A stretch of DNA of 64,000 bases from Bacillota bacterium. GTDB lineage: Bacteria > Bacillota > Sulfobacillia > Sulfobacillales > Sulfobacillaceae. Location: the NCBI GenBank assembly GCA_026627385.1, contig JAPNUR010000003.1:124001-188000 (forward strand). The letters run 5' to 3'. Shown in pieces: positions 1 through 8,612 of this stretch (the first letter of the stretch is position 1; every line of letters starts with the position of its first letter). The notes under the pieces were generated by a model that saw nothing but the letters and a program-made list of their open reading frames with translations, did no database searches and had not been told where the DNA came from. The position numbers and the translations under genes were made by a program.

Positions 1-180
1 TCGGCGCAATCGTCTGGACCCTGCCGGCTTTCGGGGCATCGGCTGCGGAGCCGCGGTCTCGTCGGCCATCGCCGCGGGCAACACTGCCCGCAGGACGGCC
101 GTCGACCGGTCGTACGCGGGATCTCCCCGGAGATACCTGCAAGCTTCCTCTGTTAGGGCGCGGTTATTGGCGAGGCTTTT
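1..180. other. Unassigned GC-rich left edge
   Basis: No gene can be named here. One plus frame is open from the window edge to about position 155 and another to 182, so the end of a gene lying outside the window is possible, but neither translation looks like a known family. A perfect 7-bp hairpin (arms 74-80 and 85-91, ACAC loop) lies inside the stretch and has no T-run. Confidence 0.3.
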
Positions 181-1347
181 ATGACATTCGTGCGTCGGTT
201 GTTTTTGATTAACACAGGTTGGACGCTGGCTATGTACCTGGCGTCCAGTTTTGTTGGCGCCTGGTTTTGGAACATTGGAACCGGCCTTCGCCCTATTCTC
301 GTCTTTTATGCAACGTTATTTGCTGTCATGGTGGCGACCTTTGCCGTCGCGTCGCGCAGCCGCTGGTTTCCCTCGAGTGCTTTGTTGCTAACTTTGGGGA
401 TTTTTCTCAACGCCTTATACCTCCTGCTCATGTTGATATTAAGAGGCGAATCGCGCCACGTGTTGGTGTTATTGGCGCTCTTGGACGGTGCGTCGGCGAG
501 TTTTTATTGGCTCAGCTTATTTGTGCTGGCGGCCACCTGGGTGCCCGCTGAGCATGTGGCGTGGTATAACAGCTGGACGGGAACGATCGAAGCCATCTTG
601 GGACTGACGGCACCCATTGTAAGTGGATTGGTGATTCACAGTTTTCATCATCTAATTGGGTACCGTCTTATATTTTTGGCCGCTTTTGTGGCCTTGATGA
701 TCTCGGCCGCGTTATCGTGGAGCAAAGGTCCGCCGGCAGCTCAGCAGCTAGTAGCCATAAGACAGGGCAGCAGTTCTCCCGCGGTCGGGTGGGGGCGGCT
801 CCTGTGGGGATTTTTGTTCCTCGGCTTGAGGGATGGCCTCTATTTTTTCGTGCCAGGCCTTCTTCTCTACATCGTCACGCAAAATGCGGTATGGTTAGGC
901 GTGTACAATGCCTGGACGGCCGGACTCCAGGGGCTCGCATTTTGGCTGCTAACACGGCCTAGATTACGCCAACGCGTGGAATGGGGGCTCCTTGGGGCTA
1001 CCGCATTAGGCCTTTTGGGGATGTTTCTATGGGCCACACCCCTGAGTTCGTGGACGATCATGGCCTTGGGCGCAATAATTTCTCTTTCGTACCCGCCGTT
1101 TAAAGTGAGGCTGGAATCCGATGCATTGACCGTCATTGGAACGGCAAGTCACACGTACGGCGACAGGGCCCGGCTTACCAGCGTCAAGGAGGTCTGGATC
1201 AATGTCGGTCGCCTGGTCAGTCTTTCCCTTCTCATTCTGGTATTGATGCTGGTGCCGGGCCCGGTGCCGCTCCGTCTTATGCGGTGGTTCTTAGCGAGTT
1301 GGTCAGTATTACCCGTAGCCTTATACGTGATATTGCGCGGGTGGTGA
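181..1347 (+). CDS. MFS-type membrane transporter
   Basis: A 388-residue, very hydrophobic protein with about ten to twelve predicted membrane spans and short polar loops, the usual architecture of a major facilitator superfamily permease. A longer polar loop around residues 180-205 separates two halves. No substrate-specific motif is visible, so the cargo is unknown. The ATG at 181 follows only a weak GAGG-like site. It points toward the end of the minus-strand ABC export operon and is convergent with it. The family assignment rests on hydropathy pattern and length rather than a diagnostic motif. Confidence 0.6.
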   Translation: MTFVRRLFLINTGWTLAMYLASSFVGAWFWNIGTGLRPILVFYATLFAVMVATFAVASRSRWFPSSALLLTLGIFLNALYLLLMLILRGESRHVLVLLALLDGASASFYWLSLFVLAATWVPAEHVAWYNSWTGTIEAILGLTAPIVSGLVIHSFHHLIGYRLIFLAAFVALMISAALSWSKGPPAAQQLVAIRQGSSSPAVGWGRLLWGFLFLGLRDGLYFFVPGLLLYIVTQNAVWLGVYNAWTAGLQGLAFWLLTRPRLRQRVEWGLLGATALGLLGMFLWATPLSSWTIMALGAIISLSYPPFKVRLESDALTVIGTASHTYGDRARLTSVKEVWINVGRLVSLSLLILVLMLVPGPVPLRLMRWFLASWSVLPVALYVILRGW

Positions 1348-1411
1348 TCGATGGCCAACCGCCAACGGGGTGGTATCTGATAGACGGCGATTGATGCCCG
1401 GTGCCTAGGGA

Positions 1412-2527
1412 TTAAAAACCAAAACCGCCGCCAATCCCCCCGAAGCCGCCAAATCCACCGCGGCCAAAGCCTCCGAAGCCTCCAAAACCGCCAAGGCCGC
1501 TAAATGAGGGCATCACGGTGACTGTGACTTTGTGACCGGATGACGTCAGGGAATTCTTCGGAACCATGATGGCCTCGCCAGGCTGCACCCCGTGCGTCAC
1601 GATTACCTCGTTTAGCCCGATGAGGCCGAGTTTGACCCGATTCTTTTGGCCGTTGGCACGCTGCACCGCCCATCCTGCGGGTGTTTCGCTCACCGCGTCA
1701 ATGGGGACAGCTAAACCCGTTTGCGAAGCCACTTTAACGGATAAGTCGGCAGACATTCCTAGCATGGGAATAGGTTTTGTCCCTAAGTGAGTAAAACGCA
1801 CGGTCAAAGGATATGTGGGCGCCGCAGTTGATGATCCCGTGGTCCCCGATGGGGGATTCGACGGATTCAGCGACAACGATGAGACGACGCCTTGATATTG
1901 GACGCCAGGTTCCCCAGGAATCGCGATGGTGACGGGCTGCCCATCCTTTAATTCTCCTACCACTAGTTGTGAGGCGCTGGCGTCAATCATGACATCCTTG
2001 GTATCGGCTACCACGATGGAGAGCGGAGTTTCGCTGGTGGCCGCCGTGACCGAGGTGGTGCTTTGGCCGCCGAAGCCAAAACCCAATCCGCCGCGTCCTG
2101 CCCCAAAGCCGAAGCTAGTAGGGGGGGCGGATGCTGTCTCAGAGGCACTGGTCGTGGACGCGGTGCTACTGGGAACGAGGTCGCCGGCTGTCAGATTCAC
2201 CGCGACCACCGTGCCCGCGAGAGGCGACGTCAGCGTTTGACCGTTGGCCAGGGCGGCTAGTGTTTCGCCTTTTGTGACTGCTTGACCCACTTTGACGGGA
2301 ATTTGGCTGACCGTCGTGGAGGGCCCATCGTAGGAAACAGCAATTTGGTTCACGCTAGCGACAGTACCGGATAGGGATACATATTTGCTAACGGTCGTAC
2401 GCTTTACGGTGACGGCTGTGAGTGTGGTGGCCTCGCTTTTGGGCGATGGGCCGATGAGCAGGGTTGCCGCTGTGCCCGCGGCGACGACCGACAATCCGGT
2501 CGCCGTGATGATCAGTCGCCGGCGCAT
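1412..2527 (-). CDS. RND/MacA-type efflux adaptor with Gly-Phe tail (second adaptor)
   Basis: A 371-residue membrane-fusion (HlyD/MacA-like) adaptor. An N-terminal membrane anchor covers residues 4-25, followed by a lipoyl-like barrel-sandwich segment (LANGQTLTSPLAGTVVAV, about 95-115) and a beta-barrel part. It lacks the long coiled-coil hairpin of Gram-negative MacA, as is usual in monoderm relatives. There is a Gly/Phe-rich insert at about 132-156 and a roughly 30-residue GGFGGF tail at the C terminus. The start at 2527 is chosen because an AAGGAGGGG site sits just before it; the frame is open further upstream but would run into the permease gene. It is the last gene of the minus-strand operon adaptor-ATPase-permease-adaptor. 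Confidence 0.8.
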   Translation of the reverse strand: MRRRLIITATGLSVVAAGTAATLLIGPSPKSEATTLTAVTVKRTTVSKYVSLSGTVASVNQIAVSYDGPSTTVSQIPVKVGQAVTKGETLAALANGQTLTSPLAGTVVAVNLTAGDLVPSSTASTTSASETASAPPTSFGFGAGRGGLGFGFGGQSTTSVTAATSETPLSIVVADTKDVMIDASASQLVVGELKDGQPVTIAIPGEPGVQYQGVVSSLSLNPSNPPSGTTGSSTAAPTYPLTVRFTHLGTKPIPMLGMSADLSVKVASQTGLAVPIDAVSETPAGWAVQRANGQKNRVKLGLIGLNEVIVTHGVQPGEAIMVPKNSLTSSGHKVTVTVMPSFSGLGGFGGFGGFGRGGFGGFGGIGGGFGF

Positions 2528-2571
2528 GCCGACCCCTCCTTTACCTATGTGAATGTTGACCATGCGCATCG

Positions 2572-3783
2572 TTAATCGACCCTCAATGCCGCGGCTGGGC
2601 GCATCAATGCCGCGCGTGTAGCCGGCCATAAGCCGAAGACTAAACCGACGGCTAAGGCAAAGGCAAAGGCGACGATGGTCATGGGCACGCTGACAATAGC
2701 GGTTGACTGCAGCAATTTGGCGATGACATGCGAGAATGCGACCCCGCCGGCTACGCCAATGAGCCCACCTAATCCCGAGAGCACCAGCGCTTCCACCAAG
2801 AATTGCAGCAAGATGTCTCGCGTCGAAGCGCCGACTGCTTTGCGGATTCCGATTTCTCGCGTGCGTTCGGTGACGGATACCAGCATAATGTTCATAATGC
2901 CGATGCCGCCGACGATTAGCGAGATACTCGCGACTCCCCCCAAAAGATAGGTGGTGACCTTGTTGACGGCGCTTAACGTGGACAAAATCTGGGATTGCGC
3001 GGTCACGGTAAAGTCTTGACTGGATCCGAGCCAATTCAGCAGCTTATCGTCCAAACGATCGACCACACTGGTGACGTTGGCGGTCTTGGCTGCGGACAAG
3101 TCAACGGTGGTAATGCCGTTATCGCCAAAGATTTGATTGTACGTGGTCCAGGGAATCACCGCGAAGTCGTTGGGATTTTCGCCGGCCGCGGTGGGTTTGG
3201 CGGCTAACACCCCAATGACGTGCAAGGGGACGCCGTTGACGGTGACGATATCCCCAACGGGGTCAGTAGACCCAAAGAGGGTGGCGGCATCCCCTGAACC
3301 CAAGACAATCACGGGGTTCGCAGCATCCACATCGAGCGGCGATAAAAAGCGCCCTTCAGCTAGATGATATTGCAGGATTGACGCATAAGCGCTACTGGTG
3401 CCGTCTAATGGCGAGCTTAAGGTATTATCACCCACGGCTAACGTGGCGTTGCCCGACATCACCGGAGCGGCGGCCACAATCCCTTTGGTAAGCCCCAGCT
3501 GGCTGACTTGGTTCTGGGTCAGCGGCGGGGGAGGTGTCGCCGGAGTGGAGGCGGTGCTGGAACTAGGCCCGGCAGCAAAGGGGTTATAGCCAACATTCAC
3601 ATCAATGAGATTGGAACCCAAACTTTGAATGTGGCTGGTGATGGATTGCTGCGCGCCGTTACCGAGCGAGACGAGCGCAATGACTGCCGCCACGCCAATA
3701 ATGACACCCAGCATGGTCAGGATGGATCGCACTTTTTGAGCCCAAATAGCGCGAAAGGAAATGCGCAAGATTTGGCCAATCAT
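2572..3783 (-). CDS. MacB/FtsX-type ABC transporter permease
   Basis: A 403-residue permease. The N terminus ([17 protein letters not shown], then a membrane span with GVIIGVAAVIALVSLG) is typical of the MacB_PCD domain. A large extracytoplasmic domain follows (about 45-270), then three C-terminal spans of an FtsX domain carrying the TERTREIGIRKAVGAS signature near residue 305. The ATG at 3783 has a GAGGTGA ribosome site and overlaps the stop of the ATPase gene by 4 bp (ATGA), so the two are translationally coupled. With the ATPase and adaptors it should form a MacB-like extruder for peptides, lipids or small molecules at the cytoplasmic membrane; the cargo is not evident. Confidence 0.88.
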   Translation of the reverse strand: MIGQILRISFRAIWAQKVRSILTMLGVIIGVAAVIALVSLGNGAQQSITSHIQSLGSNLIDVNVGYNPFAAGPSSSTASTPATPPPPLTQNQVSQLGLTKGIVAAAPVMSGNATLAVGDNTLSSPLDGTSSAYASILQYHLAEGRFLSPLDVDAANPVIVLGSGDAATLFGSTDPVGDIVTVNGVPLHVIGVLAAKPTAAGENPNDFAVIPWTTYNQIFGDNGITTVDLSAAKTANVTSVVDRLDDKLLNWLGSSQDFTVTAQSQILSTLSAVNKVTTYLLGGVASISLIVGGIGIMNIMLVSVTERTREIGIRKAVGASTRDILLQFLVEALVLSGLGGLIGVAGGVAFSHVIAKLLQSTAIVSVPMTIVAFAFALAVGLVFGLWPATRAALMRPAAALRVD

Positions 3784-4469
3784 CGGTTCACCTCGCGATC
3801 TGCCACAATGCGGCCATCTTTGATTTCCAAGATGCGGTGTCCCCACTTGGCGACATCGCGGTCGTGAGTAATCATCACGATGGTGTGACCTTCTTGCGAC
3901 AGTTCTTGAAACAACTGTAAAACCTCTAAGCCGGTTTGGCTGTCCAGATTTCCGGTCGGTTCATCTGCCAGAATTAGCGGAGGCCGGGTGACTAGAGCTC
4001 GCGCAATGGCTACGCGCTGTTGTTGGCCACCGGAGAGTTGATTGGGACGGTACGTGAGGCGATGCTCAAGTCCTACCCGTGCCAACGCTTCCCGAGCCCG
4101 GCGCTGCTGCTCGTGGCGCGACAGTCGTTGGTAAATGAGAGGCAAGGTCACATTTTCCAGTGCATTCAGCGTCGTCAACAAATTGAAATTCTGAAAGACA
4201 AAGCCGATGTGCTCTCGGCGAACGCGGGTTAACTGCATCTCGCTGAGATGCGCCAAATCCTTGTCGTGAAAGCGGTAATGGCCTTCAGTGGGAACGTCGA
4301 GGCAACCGAGAATGTGCATTAAGGTCGTCTTTCCGGAACCCGAGGGGCCCATAATTGTCACAAATTCTCCTTCATTGACGGTAAAGGTGATGTCCTGTAA
4401 CACAGGAACATCTTGGTTTGCCATGGGATAGCTTTTGGAGATGTGTTCTAACGCCAAGAGAGTGCTCAT
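3780..4469 (-). CDS. ABC transporter ATP-binding protein (MacB/LolD type)
   Basis: A 229-residue ABC ATPase. Walker A is GPSGSGKTT at residues 41-49, the signature is [15 protein letters not shown] near 145, and Walker B is [13 protein letters not shown] near 165, a form typical of the LolD/MacB branch. The start at 4469 is set by a TGGAGG site and lies 2 bp from the stop of the preceding adaptor gene. An in-frame extension upstream would overlap the adaptor and is rejected. It partners the FtsX-type permease encoded immediately downstream. Confidence 0.92.
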   Translation of the reverse strand: MSTLLALEHISKSYPMANQDVPVLQDITFTVNEGEFVTIMGPSGSGKTTLMHILGCLDVPTEGHYRFHDKDLAHLSEMQLTRVRREHIGFVFQNFNLLTTLNALENVTLPLIYQRLSRHEQQRRAREALARVGLEHRLTYRPNQLSGGQQQRVAIARALVTRPPLILADEPTGNLDSQTGLEVLQLFQELSQEGHTIVMITHDRDVAKWGHRILEIKDGRIVADREVNR

Positions 4470-4470
4470 G

Positions 4471-5526
4471 TTATCCTCCAAATCCGCGGAATCCGCCAAA
4501 TCCACCGAATCCTCCGCCAAAGCCCCCAAACCCAGCGCGGCCAGTGGGCGCGGTGCTGGTGGTCGCTGCAGGGTTAGGCACTAACACCTCTTGGTTTGCG
4601 GACAATCCCGAAACGATTTGCGTTTCCGTACCGTTTGTGAGGCCTAAGACCACCGGTCGGGCAACCGGGATGGTGGTCGCCGTTCGATGCGTTGCGGCAG
4701 TGGTTGAAAATCCGCCACGGCCAAAGCCGCCCCCTCCAAACCCACCGCTGCCAAACCCTCCGCCAAAGCCGCCCCCGAAGGTGGGAATGGGCAGGGTCTT
4801 TTCCGGGACTAGCACTTCGGCCTGGCCGTTGATGGTTTCAATGGCAGAGCTGGGAACGTAAACCGCGTTGTCGACAGTTCCCGTGTCAATCGTGGCGTTC
4901 ACGCTCATGCCTAACAGAATGCCAGTGGGATCCGAGATTTTGATGGTGACGGGATAACTCACGGTGCCGGTGGAGTTGGTCGTGCCGAGAGCTCCCACGG
5001 TGGTTACCGTTCCCGCATACGTTTTATTGGGTAAAGCGGGTAACGTGAGGCTCACGGATTGTCCGACTTTGACGTTGCGGATGTCGTCCTCGGATACGCT
5101 GACATTGGCGTAAATGGTTTTCATGTTGGCCACGGTCATAATGGTTTGCCCGGCCGAGACATAGCCTCCGGTCGCGGTGTTCAGATTGACGACGGTGCCG
5201 GAAATAGGGCTGGTGATGGCCTGCCCGTTGGCCAGCGTGGCTACTGTTTGTCCTTGGGAGACTGTTTGCCCCAAGCTGACTTTCACTTGGGAAATTTGTC
5301 CGCTGGTTGGCGCTTCGATGGTAGCTTCATTAGCTGGTGCAATGGTGCCGCTGGCTGACACTTGGCCTTCGAACGTGCCTTTTTGGGCGGTTTCCACCAG
5401 ATATGCGGAAAGGACAGGGGATGCCGCTTGTGCACGATGGGAATGCGAGGCAATGAATCCGCCGGCCCCGCCCACAATCACCACGCCAATGCCTACGTAA
5501 ATCCATCGTTTGGTATTGGCCTTCAT
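4471..5526 (-). CDS. RND/MacA-type efflux adaptor with Gly-Phe repeats (first adaptor)
   Basis: A 351-residue HlyD/MacA-like adaptor: N-terminal membrane anchor (residues 8-27), barrel-sandwich repeats (LANGQAITSPISGTVVNL at about 100), then a beta barrel. Two glycine-phenylalanine-rich blocks stand out, one internal (about 247-272) and one forming the C terminus (about 329-351). It is the first gene of the export operon, with an AAGGAGA site before ATG 5526. A second adaptor with the same kind of tail closes the operon, so the pair may form a mixed ring around the permease. Cargo unknown. Confidence 0.83.
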   Translation of the reverse strand: MKANTKRWIYVGIGVVIVGGAGGFIASHSHRAQAASPVLSAYLVETAQKGTFEGQVSASGTIAPANEATIEAPTSGQISQVKVSLGQTVSQGQTVATLANGQAITSPISGTVVNLNTATGGYVSAGQTIMTVANMKTIYANVSVSEDDIRNVKVGQSVSLTLPALPNKTYAGTVTTVGALGTTNSTGTVSYPVTIKISDPTGILLGMSVNATIDTGTVDNAVYVPSSAIETINGQAEVLVPEKTLPIPTFGGGFGGGFGSGGFGGGGFGRGGFSTTAATHRTATTIPVARPVVLGLTNGTETQIVSGLSANQEVLVPNPAATTSTAPTGRAGFGGFGGGFGGFGGFRGFGG

Positions 5527-5551
5527 GGGTGTAACGTCTCCTTTTCAGGTT

Positions 5552-5573
5552 TTGTTGGCATCCTACCCAACAA
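5552..5573. promoter_or_regulatory. Inverted repeat before the export operon
   Basis: TTGTTGG (5552-5558) and CCAACAA (5567-5573) form a perfect 7-bp inverted repeat with an 8-bp spacer. It sits 26 bp upstream of the first adaptor start, between this operon and the divergent MFS gene. Its position suits a repressor operator; no regulator gene is adjacent. Confidence 0.35.
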
Positions 5574-5658
5574 TTGTTACCAACGTGTTTCAAAATCAAA
5601 GACATCGTTCGTTTTCGCCGCTTTCCTTATGAGGGATGAGTCGTGTTATGATGAGCGG

Positions 5659-6867
5659 GTGGTAACGCGAAAAAGTAACGCCCAAATTTTTCTTCTGACC
5701 GAATTCCCCTGGTCGCTTACTGTGGCCTGGATGTCGTCATACCTCACGATTTTTTTAGTGGGCGAGCATTTGTCGGCTCGTGCCATTGGCTTGGCGCTGG
5801 GGATCGGCAATGTGGTGCAGGTCTTCGGGTTAGCGTACGCCGGCGGGTTAGCACGGCATATTGGCCGTAAAAGTAGCATCATGGCGGGGGATTTTGGGGG
5901 TTGGGTAATCGTCCTCGGAATCTGGGCCTTTGTGAGAAATCCCCTCGTCCTGGCGCTGGGTCTGGTGCTCAATCAGGGGTCAGGGTTTGTTGGCCCTGCT
6001 TGGAACAGCCTTTTTAGCGAGGGAGAAGATCCGAGCGCTTTGCCGCGCGCGTTTTTTGTGCTGCAGATGCTGGGGGTGACGGGCGGGCTCTTGCTGCCGT
6101 TTATTGCCCCATGGGTTCGGGAGCGCGGCGTGGTGATTACCGGGCGCTGGATTCTTCGGATATTGTGGCCTCTTGTCACACTATCCTGGGTTGCCCGTTG
6201 GTTATGGTTACAGGAGTCGGAGGCCGGTCGTCACGCGATTGGCGCGAAAACGTCGCGCACAGTGGTGATTCAGCATCTGAGAGACGGGTTACGCGGTGTC
6301 GGCAGCATTTTAGCGTTGGTGAGAATTCTTGTCCAAGTCCCGTTGTTGCTCTTTGCCAATCTTGCCCCGCTGGCGTTGGTCTCCGCGCATGGCGCCGCGT
6401 TACCGGCCAGTCTTTTGGCGTGGCTGCCCATTCCCGCCACGGGAGCGCTGGGGATTTTATGGTGGATGCGGCATCGGCGATTTCACTTATCCCGAGTTCA
6501 GGGCATCGCCCTTAGCCTCGCCGTCCTCGCGGCGGGATTTCTGTTGCTGGCCGTGGCAGGCCATGGAAAAGTATGGCTCGTGTTTATGGCTTGGGCGTTC
6601 ATTGCCGCGGGTCAGTCCGAATTCTGGAGTAGCCACACGAGCTATTGGATGACGTGGCTTGGGGATACCGTGCGGGTTGATGTTCAGGGCTGGATTGGAG
6701 TCATTACTGCGGGTTTAGTCGCTGCCCTGTCGCCGCTCGTCGCGCCCCTCTTAGCTCACGATCCCCAGCCCATCTTGCTTCTGTTTGCTGGAGCATTAGT
6801 GGTCTCATTCATTATTTGGAGCCTCACCACTTTTCTGTCTCGGGGTATCGACCGCGATGTCGCATAA
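5659..6867 (+). CDS. MFS-type transporter
   Basis: A roughly 402-residue, mostly hydrophobic protein with about twelve spans. The loop after span 2 reads GGLARHIGRKSS, close to the MFS motif A, and the N terminus (EFPWSLTVAWMSSYLTIFLVGEHLSA) looks like the start of an MFS first helix. The GTG at 5659 is preferred because the protein aligns from just after it; an in-frame ATG at 5629 is the alternative, and the reading frame extends further upstream only by overlapping the divergent adaptor. Substrate unknown. It is transcribed divergently from the ABC export operon. Confidence 0.7.
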   Translation: MVTRKSNAQIFLLTEFPWSLTVAWMSSYLTIFLVGEHLSARAIGLALGIGNVVQVFGLAYAGGLARHIGRKSSIMAGDFGGWVIVLGIWAFVRNPLVLALGLVLNQGSGFVGPAWNSLFSEGEDPSALPRAFFVLQMLGVTGGLLLPFIAPWVRERGVVITGRWILRILWPLVTLSWVARWLWLQESEAGRHAIGAKTSRTVVIQHLRDGLRGVGSILALVRILVQVPLLLFANLAPLALVSAHGAALPASLLAWLPIPATGALGILWWMRHRRFHLSRVQGIALSLAVLAAGFLLLAVAGHGKVWLVFMAWAFIAAGQSEFWSSHTSYWMTWLGDTVRVDVQGWIGVITAGLVAALSPLVAPLLAHDPQPILLLFAGALVVSFIIWSLTTFLSRGIDRDVA

Positions 6868-6907
6868 CGGTATGGGCATTGTCCCACACTATGTTGGGTG
6901 ATGGATC

Positions 6908-7621
6908 GTGCGCCGTCAACAATGGGCCATAGCAGCCGGTCTCGTGGTGTGGTTTGGCGCAATCCTCGTGTCTATGTCCCCTAAGACTTTGAGTCATGCC
7001 GTCACTTTACCAAAGTCGTCGACCTTGGAATCGGTCGGTGGCATTCCCGTGTGGCCTTGGATGCCGGGCGGCATTTTATGGCATCCTCGAACCTTTCAAG
7101 CGTTACCGTATACGGTTAAACAGGTGAAAGACCATACCTTGCCTGACGACGTGGTGCTCATTGAACATCCCGGGCGTGAGGGGACGGTGTTGGTAACTGG
7201 GGTCCACAAGAGAACGATCTCAGAACCTCAACCGGCGACCGTGGCTGTTGGCACAGCCCCCGTGCATGCGCTGACCGTGGGAGGTGTAACCTACCATTAC
7301 GATCGCGTGTTGATGATGATGACCACCGCGTACAACGGATCGCTGGCCATGAACGGGCCGGCTGGGCCCGTGGCTGCTTGGAACGGACAGCCGCTTCACC
7401 GGGGCGATGTAGCGGTCGATCCGAGTGTGATTCCCTTGGGCACGTATCTCTATATTGACGGCTATGGTCCTGCTAGGGCTGTGGATACTGGATCGGCCAT
7501 TTGGGGAGATCATATTGACTTATTCTTTAACGAATCCGATTTTAAGATTGCCCTTTACGGGATTCAATTCCACAAGGTTTACGTGTTGACTGGACGACCG
7601 CCTGATTTTTCCGCCTCATGA
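6908..7621 (+). CDS. Exported 3D-domain protein (YabE/RpfB-like C terminus)
   Basis: A 237-residue protein with an N-terminal membrane/signal segment (about 5-25) and a C-terminal 3D domain (about 135-237). The three conserved aspartates are visible in VAVDPSVIPLGT, ARAVDTGSAI and GDHIDLFF. Just before it, the stretch around TISEPQPATVAVG resembles part of a G5 domain. This combination occurs in Firmicute wall-active proteins related to YabE and resuscitation-promoting factors, where the 3D domain has a lytic-transglycosylase-like fold. The GTG at 6908 follows GGGTGATG. It is probably a peptidoglycan-acting or peptidoglycan-binding protein at the cell surface. Confidence 0.75.
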   Translation: MRRQQWAIAAGLVVWFGAILVSMSPKTLSHAVTLPKSSTLESVGGIPVWPWMPGGILWHPRTFQALPYTVKQVKDHTLPDDVVLIEHPGREGTVLVTGVHKRTISEPQPATVAVGTAPVHALTVGGVTYHYDRVLMMMTTAYNGSLAMNGPAGPVAAWNGQPLHRGDVAVDPSVIPLGTYLYIDGYGPARAVDTGSAIWGDHIDLFFNESDFKIALYGIQFHKVYVLTGRPPDFSAS

Positions 7622-7709
7622 TTGCCTCTTACTCGTAACAGGTTGGCAACATCTTTGGGGTATATGGATAGCGAGAGGGAAGTACTCGTCTCAGAAAGGG
7701 GAGGATTGG

Positions 7710-8480
7710 GTGAAGGCATTGGCATGGGCATTTGCCGCTGTCGTTGTCGGAGGGGCGGCTGGAGTCACAGTCGCTATGACCCATCATCACGCGACGAACA
7801 ATGGAACGGTAGCAACCCTTCCCGTGACAGCAACGCCGAACAGTTGGCATCGCGGCGATGGTTTTGGCGTCATGGGAAAGATGTTCCAGGATGCGGCCCA
7901 AGCATTAGGTATGACGTCTAGTCAACTGCTGTCGCAGCTAAAGTCTGGCGAAAGTTTGGCCACTATAGCCTCTCAACACGGTTCGTCGGCTAGTGCTCTG
8001 GAATCCACGTTGTTGAAAGACGTGACATCAGTCATTCAAGAAGCGGAAGCGCACGGGCAGCTGACCACAAGTCAGGTTGCCACGCTGGAGTCACACTTGA
8101 AGAGGATGATTGACCGGTTGGTGACGACCACGCCTGGCCAGTTTACCTCCTCAGCAGCAGGCCGGTGGCATGGTTACGGCGCGGGCCTTATGGGCCACTT
8201 AATGACCGAGGCCGCCGGGGTGCTTCACCTGTCGACCGATCAATTGGAATCGGATTTGGCGTCGGGCCAATCCTTGTCGACCATTGCTGCGAAGCAAGGT
8301 GTACCCTTGAGTCAGTTGGAGTCAACCCTCACTAAGGATTTGGAGGCAAATATTCAAAGCGCGGTAAACGCAGGAACCTTGACGTCGTCACAGGCAAGCA
8401 TGGTGGAGTCGCACCTCAGCTCGATGGTGGATCGTTGGGTAACTGGTACAGGGTATCGCCGAGGCGGTTGGAGTTCCTAG
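7710..8480 (+). CDS. Secreted protein with two copies of an alpha-helical repeat
   Basis: A 256-residue protein with an N-terminal signal or anchor segment (residues 3-23) followed by two copies of a roughly 85-residue helical module (about 50-140 and 155-250). Each copy reads SQLLSQLKSGESLATIA or DQLESDLASGQSLSTIA, then a stretch ending in ESHLxxMxDRxV. Similar short repeats occur in hypothetical Firmicute exported proteins; no function is known to me. The GTG start is set by a strong AAAGGGGAGG site. A rho-independent terminator follows 20 bp after the stop, so this is probably the last gene of its unit. Confidence 0.7.
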   Translation: MKALAWAFAAVVVGGAAGVTVAMTHHHATNNGTVATLPVTATPNSWHRGDGFGVMGKMFQDAAQALGMTSSQLLSQLKSGESLATIASQHGSSASALESTLLKDVTSVIQEAEAHGQLTTSQVATLESHLKRMIDRLVTTTPGQFTSSAAGRWHGYGAGLMGHLMTEAAGVLHLSTDQLESDLASGQSLSTIAAKQGVPLSQLESTLTKDLEANIQSAVNAGTLTSSQASMVESHLSSMVDRWVTGTGYRRGGWSS

Positions 8481-8499
8481 CACGTAACCACAGAAGAAC

Positions 8500-8527
8500 G
8501 GGCCAGTTCGACGAGCTGGCCCTTTTT
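8500..8527 (+). terminator. Rho-independent terminator
   Basis: GGGCCAG and CTGGCCC form a perfect 7-bp stem with a 9-nt loop, followed directly by TTTTT. It closes the secreted repeat protein gene and isolates fabI downstream. Confidence 0.85.
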
Positions 8528-8612
8528 GTGGAATTAGCATGACGCTCTCCACTTTGGCCTGCCTTTAAATTGCGGTATGATTTGACTAATCTCGATGGGG
8601 AGGATTTGGGGA

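Noticed and set aside
2528-3034. Upstream extension of the second adaptor frame into the permease gene
   Set aside because: A strong AAGGAGGGG site directly precedes the ATG at 2527 and the extension translates to Arg/His-rich sequence antisense in character to the permease frame.
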